The notes under the pieces: model-generated
Database searches by the model: none
Told to the model about the DNA's origin: nothing
What the model saw: only the letters and a program-made list of their open reading frames with translations
Shown: in pieces, positions 11,373-21,691 of the stretch
Position numbering within the stretch: the first letter of the stretch is position 1
Layout: every line of letters begins with the position of its first letter
Program-made: the position numbers and the translations under genes
Assembly: GCA_000507305.1 (NCBI GenBank)
Contig: DF240184.1
Location: forward strand, 62,051-126,050
Reading direction: 5' to 3'
Length of the DNA stretch: 64,000 bases
Source of the DNA: Breviolum minutum Mf 1.05b.01
Lineage: Eukaryota; Sar; Dinophyceae; Suessiales; Symbiodiniaceae

Positions 11373-12056
11373 ATGTCATCATGGCCAGCTCCGCAGCCTC
11401 CCCCAAGCGATGATGTGGAAGACAACCCTAAAGAGCCTGTGGAGAAGGCAGCTCGCACTAGCGCAGAAATGACTCTGCAGGCGAAGCTTGGGAAGCTTGG
11501 GGCCAGTGCCAAGTTTCCAGGACTCTTGGTTTCGAACGTTGGGTTTGGATTTGAAGTTTGAACTACTGAATTTCAGCGGTGTGTCCGCTTGTTGCATGTT
11601 TTTCAACTTTTTGGGGCAGCAGCGGTGTGTCCGCTTGTTATGTTTCTTTGGTTGGATAGGACCAGATGCGTCTTCAAGTGCTTCAAGCTCAGCAATGGCT
11701 AGCGCACCACCTCCTTGGAGACAAGCAAGAATGGATAAGCGGGTCCAGAAGCGGCTCCAGCAAAAGCGGCTCCAAAAGCTCCAGCAAAAGCGGCTCCAAA
11801 AGCGGATCCACCAAAAGCGGCTCCAGCAGAAGCAAAGGCATCTACTTTGCCAGCTCGACCTATGGAAGTAGGGAGCAGGGTCAAGGCTGCAGCGCCTCCA
11901 CCCGTTCCGCCGCCCGCTTCAGCTGATAGTAGGTCTGGCGAATACGACTACCGCAATGGTGAATCTAGCCGACAAAGGCAGTGGCGTTTGCATGGTGTGC
12001 GGCGAAAACGTGCAGGAAAGCACGTGGATTGGTACAACGAGCAGTATAGGAAATGA
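11373..12056 (+). CDS. Transposon gene 1: Ala/Pro/Lys-rich protein, two exons
   Basis: Exon 1 opens at the ATG at 11373 (MSSWPAPQPPP, then acidic and Ala-rich) and runs to about 11520. Two hairpin repeats (11575, 11621) lie in the probable intron. The second part is open in frame from about 11740 to the TGA at 12054-12056. It encodes reiterated AAPAK/AAPKAPAK, a Pro-rich linker and a basic C-terminus ending DWYNEQYRK. The nucleotide repeat GCGGCTCCAGCAAAA underlies the Ala/Pro/Lys segment. The frame of 11655-11737 does not join cleanly to 11740, so an indel or an unrecognised splice is likely. Function is unknown. Its place as first gene of a same-strand series suggests an element-encoded accessory, possibly nucleic-acid binding because of the basic tail. 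The tail looks familiar from dinoflagellate gene models, but that is recollection only. Confidence 0.5.
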
Positions 12057-12500
12057 AAAAGGTCCTGGGCAACGGTTTCGCCTTACTTCCTTTAAAGCCA
12101 AGCGGTGTGCCCGCTGTAGGGATCTTTTTTCATTATAGTGCTATAGCGCAAGGATGTTTGGCACTTACTCTGTTGTTTCCTTCGCTTCGTATAGGTGAAA
12201 CTTATATATATATATATATATTTATATATATAGAGCAAAAAACAAGTGTAAATGAATATACTGAAAAATAAAGGGCAATTAAAGGGAAATTATATTTTTA
12301 GGGCGCAATCTTTTGGCCAATCATGTCAAGCGGTGTGTCCGCTTTTGTTTGAAGCGGTGTGTCCGCTTTTGTTTGAAGCGGTGTGTCCGCTTTTGTTGGA
12401 AGCTGTGCTCAGCTATAGGAAAGGGCATTCCCTCAACAAGATTCTTGATTCCGTTACGATATCTTAGCGCTCAAGGGTTAGATGTGCTTTATACTTGGTA

Positions 12501-14466
12501 ATGGCTGACCGTCGGAAGCAGCAAAATTACCAGGCAATTTGCCATTATCTCACAGATGGCCTGTGGGTATGCCTGCAGGCTTATAGTCGTGAGAAAAGCA
12601 CAAACAGTCTCATGCAACATGCATGGATGCTAGGTCTGAGATGCCCCACTGAAGGCACTTTTGCTATCATGGAAAACTTGATAACTTTGTCTGGAACAGA
12701 CAAAGGTGCTGTTGTCAGTGCCTTTCAGAAATACGCCCGCTTAGGAGATTTGAAGAAGCTGTGGAAGAAGTACAAGCACCTTCGCAAACCTGACGATTTG
12801 CAGTACCAGGAATACATTGAAGTGTTGCCAGTGAATCCCAAAGACTTGCTGGCAGAATACTACCTCGATGCCTTGAGTGTCGAGCAGCCAGAAGAGTGCA
12901 GCAACTTGGAAACACTTACGCAGATTTTTTCTGCTCAGGGTGTTAGGTTTCAATGGTTCTTGATTCGTATGATTCTGTTTTGTTTCAGACTGTGTAATCA
13001 CCAATCTGTAAGTCCCATATCCCTGCAGTAGCCCAAACTTAGTTGATGGAGCTCATAGATTTCTGGAATGTCATCGTTTTTCCCATTACCAAGAATGTTC
13101 CCTCTTCCTATATGCCACAAACAAATCATGAGCAATACCCAGCAGGATTGCGTCCAGAAGATCTTCTCATGGCGGTGAGCTCTACTCGTCTGAGATGGCG
13201 TCAGGAGCAGAAGGTAGAGACTGATGACCCACCGGCGCCGGTGTCCAGCGACATGAAGCTGATGGAGTTTGCTTTTCGGATGGGGCAGAACTCGTCTGGA
13301 TCACGCCATGCTGTGGAGCAGCCTGCCTTTCCTGCTCTCCAGCTGGAAGATAAGAGGGACACAGTCTCTTGCCCATTATTCTGTGGATTGGAAGTCTCAG
13401 AAATAAAATGTTTGATACCTGAAAAATGGAGCGGTGTGTCCGCTTAAAAAAGCGGTGTGCCCGCTAAAAAAAAAGTTGTGTTTGCTCATATTTCCAAGGT
13501 ATATATGTTTCCTGAAAAATTGTTTGAAGGCTACAATAAAGAGGATCTGGTGTTGTTTCTTGATTTTTGCTGGACAGACCTAAGGATAGCTACACTTCAT
13601 CTTCAGGGACTGCTGGCGTGTCAGCCAGGCCTTCTTTACCTCCAGTTTCTTGCACAGCCCCCCAGCAAGTTGACAAGTCATGCGAAATGGCTCCAATTTC
13701 GGTGCAACTGGCCATTGAAGATGCTCCTGCATGTCCTTCCCCAGTCGAAGAAAAGACGGAGCAAGCTTTGGAGCCAGAAGATGATGTGGCAAATCGTCTT
13801 CGTGTGGCCCTGGAGAAGAGGAAAGCGCCTCTGCTGCAGGCTTCTGCAAAAGGTGCTCCAAAGAAAAAAGTTGGCAAAGCAAAAGCCAAGGCTAAGGCCC
13901 AGGCTAAACCTGCACTAGTTGGTGGCAAAAAGCAGAAGGGTGTCACAAAAGCAGTCCAAAAGTCGCAAGAGACTCAGAAACCGTCCAAGAAGCCTTCGAA
14001 GAGAGGCATTCAGGACAAGGATAGTTTGAAGATGACTAAAGAGTGCGTTTACAGCCGAGCTTACCACCAAACCAAAAGTACCTTGAAAAAAATATCTTGA
14101 ACAAAGTACCTGAACTTACTCAATATGTTGTCTAATTTGTAAGCAAGACTCTTGGAAATTAGTCATCAAGGATTTGTCTACTGTGTTTCGATCACACGGC
14201 CTTAGATTTCCTGGAACTGTTTTGGTGGGATGATTGCTTGGACGGGTCATTTTACTTTGTTAGGTGGCGCCTGCATAAGTAGGTGCTTACCTCTTGTTTT
14301 GTGTACTTGGGCCGTGGGTTTTTTCAAACCAAGCATGGTTGCACACTGCAAACAAACAATCCAAGGCAAGTTGGAGAAGGTTGGCAAGCTGAAGAAGGAG
14401 CAGATCAAAGCGAAAGCGAGGGCAGCTGGCCAAACTGCAGCGAAGCAGGTCTTTGGGGGCAGCTAA
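12501..14466 (+). CDS. Transposon gene 2: Lys-rich companion protein, multi-exon
   Basis: The start is the ATG at 12501 (MADRRKQQNYQA). Exon 1, to about 12945, encodes a globular helical part containing HAWMLGLRCPTEGT. A second exon (about 13100-13370) contains YPAGLRPEDLL, a third (about 13575-14095) is a Lys/Ala-rich disordered stretch ending ECVYSRAYHQTKS, and a short last exon (about 14364-14466, TAA) encodes KLKKEQIKAKARAAGQTAAK. Hairpin repeats 13430 and 13451 sit in the intron before exon 3. The layout of helical head, Lys-rich linker and Y-S-R-x-Y-H/Ala-rich tail matches a family I recall as common in dinoflagellate gene models, often next to transposases. The role is unknown; DNA binding or helping the transposase is an inference from charge and context. 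Exact splice sites other than the start and stop are approximate. Confidence 0.6.
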
Positions 14467-14574
14467 GGGGTCCTGCAGGTATGGTTTAAAGGCAAAACCT
14501 TCGAATCGCTGTGGTCCAGGAAAATCAAAAAGGCAGTGTGTCAGTTGCTGCAGCAGGAGACTTTTGTAGGATTC

Positions 14575-14792
14575 AGCGGTGTAGGATTCAGGGTGTGTCC
14601 GCTTTTGTCTTTCCTTTTGGAGCGGTGTGTCCGCTTTTGTCTTTCCTTTTGGAGCGGTGTGTCCGCTTTTGTCTTTCCTTTTGGAGCGGTGTGTCCGCTT
14701 TTGTCTTTCTTTTGGAGCGGTGTGTCCGCTTTTGTCTTTCTTTTGGAGCGGTGTGTCCTGTTTGGTCTTTCTTTGGGAGCGGTGTGTCCGCT
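14575..14792 (+). repeat. Tandem array of hairpin units, ~32-bp period
   Basis: Seven units of TTTTGTCTTTCCTTTTGG plus the hairpin AGCGGTGTGTCCGCT follow one another. Starts of the hairpin are 14621, 14653, 14685, 14716, 14747 (damaged right arm) and 14778, preceded by a broken copy at 14575-14601. It lies in the spacer between transposon genes 2 and 3. A 204-codon frame through it is an artefact. Confidence 0.85.
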
Positions 14793-14891
14793 GTGTATCT
14801 AGGATGGCAAGATTCTGGTGTCATGTCAAAGCTGTTTCGCATCAAAGGACTTCATAGGTACTTGGTTTTTTTGCGCACCACTTGCCAAGTC

Positions 14892-16127
14892 ATGACCAGC
14901 TTTGAATACTCTTACCTGGCCTGGAACCTGTTGGAGGACTTCCTTAGCCCCGAGCTGTGGGATCAATGGGCTGAGGCAGAAGGCTGGGAGTCTTTACCTC
15001 CTGGTCAAGAGCTTCGTCACCGTCTACGTGACAATTTGCTTTACTTAGGCGATGGACACATCAGCTTCAAGTTTGAGAAGATCGATCACCCCAACATGGT
15101 CCACAAGCCGAATTGGGTTTTGTGACTTGCTTTGAGGTTTGTGATTGCAATTTTACATTTTAATCTCTATGTAACTACTATGTAAATAAAATATTGGCTT
15201 ACTAGTTATGTGTTTGAAAGTGCTTCTTGGGCCCTAGTGCCATTTCAACACTAGAACATCTTGCAGTTTGGGTTCTGGAAAGGCAATTCAATTTGTTTCT
15301 GTTTCAGGTACCGGCACAAAGATGGTGGAACCTTCGTGGTTCGTGGCAAGGGAAACCCCCAGGGCTTGAAGCTGTTCAAGTTTGAATGGGACGCAGAAGC
15401 CAAGGCTGTGGATATCATCCAGCCCACCACTGGTGACTTCCTAGGACGTGTGCCAGGGCGGTGGGGGCCCCGTAGCCTCTTTGGGGAGGGCCCTCAAAAA
15501 AAAACATCTCTTCATCTTTAGCGGTTTGTCCGCTTTTGTTTGAAGTGGTGTGTCTGTGCTTGGTGTGAACCATTTCATATTGTTGATGATTGATTAAAGT
15601 CTTTTTTCGAAAGAATTGCAGCTGCCACAATTTAGCATTGTTGTGACCTTATGGCAAGGTCATGGACCAATTTCTAGGATATTGCCAAGCAACCACTGGG
15701 GTTGAAGCGCTGATTTTGGGCAGCTGCCAGATTGGGGCTCTGGTTGGTTCTACTATTGTGAATGTTACAGCACGTCGCCAACAGCTGCAAGAGCTATTTG
15801 GTGGCACTCCGGTTGAAGATGAAGCCCCTCCACAAGATCCCAACCATGTGGTTTATGAAGGCATTCGATACGAGAACTTTGGCTTATATAAATTGATTGG
15901 TAAAAGTTTTCCCTATGAGATTTTTTTGTCCCAATGATGCCCAATGATATTTCTAGCCACAAATGTCTTTCGAACATTCAGTTGGATCATGCATAAGGAC
16001 GCACGATGCTTCCTTTGTTCCTCGCAGTGCCCCGCATGCAGAAATTCCAAAGCCTGTGAAGAAGAGGCCCGCCACTGTTTCGAAGAAGCCAGCAAGTGTG
16101 ATGAAGAGGCCTTCAAGAAGGCCCTGA
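14892..16127 (+). CDS. Transposon gene 3: protein with KRPA-rich basic tail
   Basis: From the ATG at 14892 (MTSFEYSYLAWNLL) exon 1 runs to 15121. An intron with GTGACT donor and TTTCAG acceptor (15122-15307) restores the frame into YRHKDGGTFVVRGKGN. A further exon near 15640-15905 contains FLGYCQATTGVEAL and YENFGLYKLIG. The last exon (about 16027-16127) encodes EIPKPVKKRPA, then SKKPASVMKRPSRRP, and ends at TGA. The hairpin at 15520 lies in the second intron. The head looks like a folded domain of about 180 residues that I cannot name; the KKRPA/MKRP tail is typical of basic dinoflagellate nuclear proteins. Its position between genes 2 and 4 on the same strand marks it as part of the element. 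The exon 2-3 and 3-4 junctions are not resolved. Confidence 0.5.
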
Positions 16128-16334
16128 GAAGAGAAGATTACTGGCAATAGATGATCTGATGATGCAACAGCGGCTGGAGGAACGTTAAAAAATAGATACC
16201 TGGTTGTATCATTGCCGCTCTTGAATCTTGAAAGCGGTGTGTCCGCTCAAGCGGTGTGTCCGCTCTTGGCAAAAGATGTTTATAAATGTTGTATTCTTCC
16301 TTGCAACAGTGTCTGATTTATTTTCAGTATTTTT

Positions 16335-16595
16335 CCCGATATCAACGGTTATCTTTAGATATCTGTAGGTTATCTATAGGTTATCTATGGGTTATCTTTG
16401 AAAATACCTCAGGTTATCTATGGTTATCTATGGTTATCTTTGCATTTTGCTTGAAAATATTGCTAAGTTATCTAAGGTTATCTAAGGTTATCTTTCAAAT
16501 CTGTTGGATTTTCATCAGGTTATCAATGGTTACTATAAAGATATCTATAGATAACTTTCGGTTATCTAAAGGTTATCTTTTGGATATTTTTCTTT
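16335..16595 (+). repeat. GGTTATCTAT repeat block
   Basis: About fourteen copies of GGTTATCTWT in the same orientation, with AGATAACTTTCG near the end giving some self-complementarity. It lies in the spacer between transposon genes 3 and 4. Confidence 0.75.
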
Positions 16596-16727
16596 CGTGT
16601 GTGTTGGGGTTTGACAAACAGGCTTAATTTTTTGGAGATGTACAGGTTGGTTATTTCCCTTGGCGTGAGGCAAAACCTTAAGCTTCAGCTTCTGTTGGTG
16701 TAGTTCTACCGGTACACCCTGTCTAGC

Positions 16728-18131
16728 ATGGCCACTCAGATTGATGGTACGGCTCCTACGGTGCCAGCTCAGCTGCCACCTGATGAGACCTTGTGTGTCA
16801 AATGTGGCATGGCAGTGCCTGAAGGTTTAGGCAACGTTTGTAAGAGCAGTGGTGTTCAGTGCAAGCTGTGCACGTCCGTTGACCAGCTCCTCTACAGGCA
16901 CCTTGGCTCCACAGCAGAAGGAATTCTTTAAGCAGAGTGGCTCCTTGCTCCAGTCTGCTCCTAAGAACGGTCGATGGTCCCTTGTGAAAGGTGAAGGAAA
17001 TCGCCAGTTACCGGGAGGAGCTCACAAAAAACCATGTCGAGATGGAGTACGTCCCCTTGTCTGTGTGGGCCCAACGTGGCTTTGACACGGCATTGATCCA
17101 AGCCAATGGCCAGCAGAAGGAAGATGCCGTGCTTTGGTCTTTAACTCAATCAAGTTTTTTATTTCAACTTTGTCATGGGTGATTTTTGTATTCCACTTGA
17201 ATACAAACCTGTGCACGATTCCCTTCCTTTGTTCAAGTTTCTTCATAGTTTGATTTCCATTTCAACCGCAGTCAGGTCTTTGGCGAAGTCTGGACAGCAC
17301 CAATTCTGACTGTGTCCATTGATGAGATCAAGGGTACTGTGGAAAAGGAGATTGCTGAGAAGGAGTACCAGCTGAAGCTGAAGAAGACAGAGAAGGCCAC
17401 TTCCAAGGCCAAGGCCAAGGCTGCGCCTGCCAAGGATTCTGAAGTCATCGAAATAGATGATGACACATGGGAAATTCCAAGTGGAGATGATGTCGTTGAG
17501 CCCAAGGGCAAAGGGAAAGAGAAGAAAGGGCAAGAGACCTCACAAACCAGTGCCGAAAGGAAGGCGGCAGCGGAGCGCGAGAAGCGTTGGAAGAATGAAG
17601 TCAGCACAGCTGCCAAGTCCATCTCCTCCCTGAACTCCGCTTGCCAGTCCTTGAAGTTGATGGTGCCCAGGTGCGAGAATGCCCCAGAAGGTGTGATCAA
17701 TGGTCGACTGCTGGAAGGTTTGAAGGAAGCTCAGAGTACCATGAACACCTGGAAGCTCCGTGCTTGTTCTGCATACTTGTGACTTATGGTTTTAGCGGTG
17801 TGTCCGCTTTTTCCTGAATTCTTCATGTCAGGTCTTTGTTCTTGCAGGTTTTGATTTAGTTTAGATTTTGAAGTCTTGTAGAAATCTCCTGATCTTAGGT
17901 GCCACTTCTCTTTTGAGTGCCACTGACGATGAGAAGAAGAACAAGGATCCTGTGCCTTTTGAGAAGGCTAGTGAAGTCCAGAGCAAGGTGAAGGCTTCGA
18001 ATGACCTCCTCAAAGATGCCCGTTTTGCTTTCAAACAGTACAACATTGGTCGGAAGCAAAAACAAAATGCTGCTGCCAAGGCATCTCCCAAGAAGTCAGC
18101 TTCGAAGAGAGCCATGACTTCCGAAAGCTGA
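16728..18131 (+). CDS. Transposon gene 4: Cys-cluster and Lys-rich companion protein
   Basis: The start is the ATG at 16728 (MATQIDGTAPTVPAQ). Residues 20-50 carry a compact Cys pattern (LCVKCGMAV ... VQCKLCTSVD) that looks like a small zinc ribbon. After it come PQQKEFFKQSG, EYVPLSVWAQRGFD, an exon from about 17273 starting QVFGEVWTAPILTVS, a Lys/Ala and acidic linker (EVIEIDDDTWEIPSGDD), and a helical end. The last exon (about 17893-18131) finishes ASPKKSASKRAMTSES. Hairpin 17794 lies in the last intron. Two single-base shifts in the first part (near 16907 and 16988) break the frame, unless small introns were missed. The order Cys cluster, PLSVW-x-x-RGFD motif, Lys linker, helical tail matches a repeated dinoflagellate family from memory. 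Function is unknown; nucleic-acid binding is inferred. Confidence 0.6.
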
Positions 18132-18761
18132 AAACTTTTGAGACTTGATCCTCCTGGATCAAAATTCGAACGCATCTGTATGATGTCAGCCCTTTGCTTT
18201 TTTGAGAGCAAGTGGCTATACAACAAGATTGTTGTCGGGGTGTCGCTGCAGCAAAAAACAAGTGTGACGGTTGGGGAAAACTTGTCGCTTTTGGTTTTGA
18301 CTGCGTGTTCTTGTCTTTTTTTTACTTGTTACCAGCGGTGTGTCCGCTCTTACTTGTCACCAGCGGTGTGTCCGCTAATGGCAGCTTTGGACTGTAGAGT
18401 GTTAGACTGTTGTATTCGACTCTGTGTTTTCCACTGTTTTTTGTTAGCGGTTTGTCCGCTATAGCGGTGTTTCCGCTGTGGTACTGAACATGTTTCATAC
18501 TGATTGGGTTTCCGCAATATTTTAAGAAAACAACTGTTATGTTCCAGGCATCCCTGTCCTTTGGATATGTTAGGTGTTCATGCTGAATTAAGAATGGACA
18601 CTGTAATACATTATGGCACTTTCTGTTCACAGTTTACAACACTTTTGTTGACACCACAATAACATTGAACTGAGCCTCATTTTTTCTTTTCCCATGTGCA
18701 TCTCAAAGATGCTGATCATCGCAATATACGTATAGTGATTCCAAAGCCATGAAACCGCTTC

Positions 18762-20759
18762 ATGGGCAAACGCAAATTGACCACAAACGAGGATGAAGTT
18801 TTACAAAAAGCTCTGAGGGTGCGAGGGGCAAGTGAAAGGGCAGTGCAAGAACTATGGAACCTTTTCCATCCCAATGAGAAGCACCTGACTCGTGGGTGCT
18901 TCTTGGGCAAGGTGAATCAAGAGATTCAGCAATGGATAGACCTCATGGTAGCTCATCCTTTCAACAACAAAGATGGGAGTGAAATTTGGTTGCCGCTGGT
19001 GTCTTTGCGACCTTGTTTGGAAAAGTTTTGCAAAGAGATCCCAGCCTTTCAAAACGTACTTCGCAGAGCTTTGTCCCAGAACAATGCTCTCACTCCAGTT
19101 TGGTATTTGGACGAAGCAACAGCAGGTAATGTTTTGTCCGTAGACAAAAATAGAAAAGCACGCTTGGTATATATGTCATGGCTTGAATGTTTCCACCATT
19201 TGAAGAATGCTTTGTGCTGGATTCCCATGGCAGTGGTGCAAGCACATTGCTTGCAAGAACTTGAAGGTGGAAGTTCTGCACTGGTGGTGAAATTGCTTCA
19301 AAATGAAAACACTGACGCCCATGCTCGTGGTTTCGCATTGCCAGGGGGCCTTTTTTTCAAACAACGTACTGAAAGTTTCTTCATTAGTGATTTAGACGCC
19401 TCTCGGATGGTTTACAGCCTGAAGGGTAGCGCGGGGATTCGTCCCTGCATCCTTTGTAAGAACATTGTGAGCAAAGGAAGCGGGATAAATGATATAGATC
19501 CTTGGTTCAAGGAAATCAGTGCTTCTGATGGGTTTGTTTTCGCTTCCGATGCTGAGATCTTCAAATCAGCTGATTCTTTGACACAAGCAACGCCAAGGAC
19601 CAAATCGGATTTGGAAATGGTGGAACGTTGCACAGGCATTAGATATCTGCCAGGAACTTTGATGTTTGATCCCCTGCAGAGGGGCAAAATGCCACCCAAC
19701 AACATGCTCACCGATCCCATGCACACATATTTTACAAACGGAGTGGCCAGCTGGGAAGTGGCACTATTTGTTGCAAAGATCCTGGAACACACAGATTGCA
19801 GCCTCCAAGACATCCAGACTGCCGCAGTTTCACACAACTGGCGAAGTTTGAAAAGCAGTGCTAAAACTACTGGCTACATTCGTGCTTTGTTCAATGACAG
19901 AATGTTTGGCGAGGGGCTTTACAAAGGACAAACTCACCAAACAAAAAGCATTTTGCCTCTCCTTCGCTATTATTCCGAGACGTTGGTGGAGCCAACGGGT
20001 CTGGCGCCTGACAAGGCCATTGTTTCCTTCAAGTGCTTGTGCGATGTGGTTTGCTTTTTACTGAAGCTACAACATCGTTTTACTCGCATCACTGCTGCGG
20101 ATGCTCAGTAGCTCCAATCTTTGCAAAAGGCCCATCAGGATGCTTTCGCGTTGGCATACAAGGACTTCAAGCCCAAGCACCACCATCGCTTTCACTTGTC
20201 TAGCCAAATGCTAAAGAGTGGAGTACTCCTTTCTTGCGAGCCTCACGAGTCTAAACATCAACTCTATAAATCTGGTGTGGCCGACAAGCAGAGAGGGAAT
20301 GTGAAGAATCATGCAGCATTCTCCAACGCTGTTCTTGCCAGACTGCTACAATCTCACTACCACAGTTTGACAAAGAATGGCTTACCCTTTTGGGAATTAT
20401 TACCTCCCATTGCGAGTGCCAGCTTGGACGATAAGATTTATTTTGGCATGCCTTCTGTGCAAACAAGCAAGAGTTCTTCGATGGCATTCAGTCCTGCAGC
20501 GGTGTGTCCGCTAGTTCCAAGCAATTCCATATAGGTCATTGATGTTTTTGTAAAACAAGATTGTTTGGAATGGAAAAAATCAGGTAGCTACCTGGTTGCC
20601 TGCCTTTTGAGCAGTGGAGACATTGTGTTTTGGAGCGGCTCTGGTGGTGTGATTGAGCGGTGGTTTGCCTGCGGCTCCACTTTGTTTGTGAGATACAAGA
20701 AATTGACACTTGCAACTTTGCCAAATAAGTTGCGCCACAGAAACAATGTGAAAGTGTGA
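18762..20759 (+). CDS. Transposon gene 5: DDE/D-type transposase, interrupted by one TAG
   Basis: This is the catalytic protein expected to cut and join the element ends. The ATG at 18762 begins a 449-codon frame. Visible landmarks are WYLDEATAGNVLS (D117), FFISDLDASRMVYSLKGS (D210/D212), RPCILCKN (C229-x2-C232) and NNMLTDPMHTYFTNG (D318, H321). A TAG at 20109-20111 interrupts the frame, but the same frame continues with KHHHRFHLSSQML and LLSCEPHESKHQLYKSG, so Gln CAG to TAG is the simplest explanation. A 78-nt intron (20457-20534, GTGCAA...ATAG) containing hairpin 20498 joins ..FGMPS to VIDVFVKQ, and exon 2 ends at TGA 20757-20759. The D..D..C-x2-C..D-x2-H order resembles CACTA/Plavaka-like transposases and a family abundant in dinoflagellates, by recollection. 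Assignment of catalytic residues is inference. Confidence 0.75.
20109..20111 (+). other. In-frame TAG in the transposase
   Basis: Coding resumes in the identical frame immediately downstream and stays open for 137 codons of family-like sequence. This is a single nonsense change (CAG to TAG) in an otherwise intact frame, or a readthrough codon. Confidence 0.75.
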
Positions 20760-20799
20760 TACAGTTAAAGTTTGAGCTGTTACACATTAGGTTCAAACA

Positions 20800-21000
20800 C
20801 CTTCCATGTGCAGGATTTTTGAAACCAAATGTGCTTTCTCATCCACCACTTGCCAGGTAAAGCGGTGTTCATGGGGGACCACATGGAAAGCTTGCTCTGA
20901 TGTGGTCACAGAACAAGTGCTAACCAATGTGGCACCGTACATTCCAAGCTGGTTTCGCCAGCCAACGGATGAGCTGTTCACACTGCTGGATTAAAAAAAG
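20800..21000 (+). CDS. Exon-like stretch after the transposase
   Basis: Open from about 20806 to TAA at 20992-20994 with a Cys/Trp-bearing peptide (CSWGTTWKACSDV) and ending PTDELFTLLD. It could be an extra 3' exon of the transposase or the first exon of the next gene. No hairpin lies inside it. Support is compositional only. Confidence 0.3.
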
Positions 21001-21230
21001 TTTGCGGTGTTTCCAGCAGTTTCTCCGCTTGTGTTTGAAGGCGTGTTTTTTCTTTTCTTTGAAGCGGTGTGTCCGCTTTTCTTTGAAGCAGTGTGTCCGC
21101 TTTTGTTTGAGCGGTGCATCCGCTTTTGTTTGAAACGGTGTGTCCGCTAAAGGTTTGTAGTTTTTCTTCGTTTGAAGCGGTGTGTCCGCTGTTGATTTTT
21201 GATGCCAGAAGAGATGGCACGTTTTCATTG

Positions 21231-21691
21231 CAGGGTTTGGCAGTTTCAAGAAAAGTCCCAGCGTGCAAACATGGCAGCGCCTGTGCCTTTGGGTCGTACC
21301 TTGTGCATTAATATGGCATTTTGGAACCCATCAGGCTTGGAAGCCTTGGAATGCTGTAGAGAGCTGACTCGCAATACCCTGCTCTGGCTAGGTGAGTCCG
21401 AAGACACCCTGCTTGGTGACCTTTTGGATTCAGCTGACAACAGCTATTGTGATGATGGGTGGTATGCCTGGTGATGACATCACCTCTGAATCTATCGGCT
21501 TGCCCTCTTACACGAAACCTCTTGAGCATATCAAGGCCATGAACTACTACATGAAGAGAGCCTTTGACCGAGACCTCACTGTAGCACAGCGAGTTCTACC
21601 TGCACTCAAGACCATGGATCCTTTGCTGGTTACAGAAGTGGAAGACCTTTTCATGGACCTCCTACGCATGATCGACTTCAAAGAGCGGTGA
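21231..21691 (+). CDS. Transposon gene 6: small two-exon protein
   Basis: Exon 1 begins after a TTTTCATTGCAG acceptor at 21230 and runs to 21391. A 52-nt intron (21392-21443, GTGAGT...CAACAG) shifts the frame exactly as needed. It joins LTRNTLLWL to AIVMMGGMPGDDITSES and then SIGLPSYTKPLEHIKAMN, YMKRAFDRDLTVAQ and EVEDLFMDLLRMIDFKER before TGA at 21689-21691. An upstream exon with the start codon is not identified; it may be the transposase, in which case this is its C-terminal region. The predicted protein is helical and without a recognised domain. Hairpins flank it on both sides (21063-21190 and 21745-21872), as they flank every other gene in the element. Confidence 0.5.

Noticed and set aside
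14575-14792. CRISPR-like array
   Set aside because: Units are contiguous tandem repeats with a T-rich linker that is itself repeated. There are no unique spacers and no cas genes, and the setting is eukaryotic.
14511-15125. 204-codon frame
   Set aside because: Its first half is the hairpin tandem array read as repeats of VCPLLSF-like peptide. Only the part from the ATG at 14892 is credible coding.
16335-16595. GGTTATCTAT block as the ends of a nested element
   Set aside because: The copies are in one orientation and the borders show no matching inverted ends or target duplication, so I kept it as a tandem repeat.
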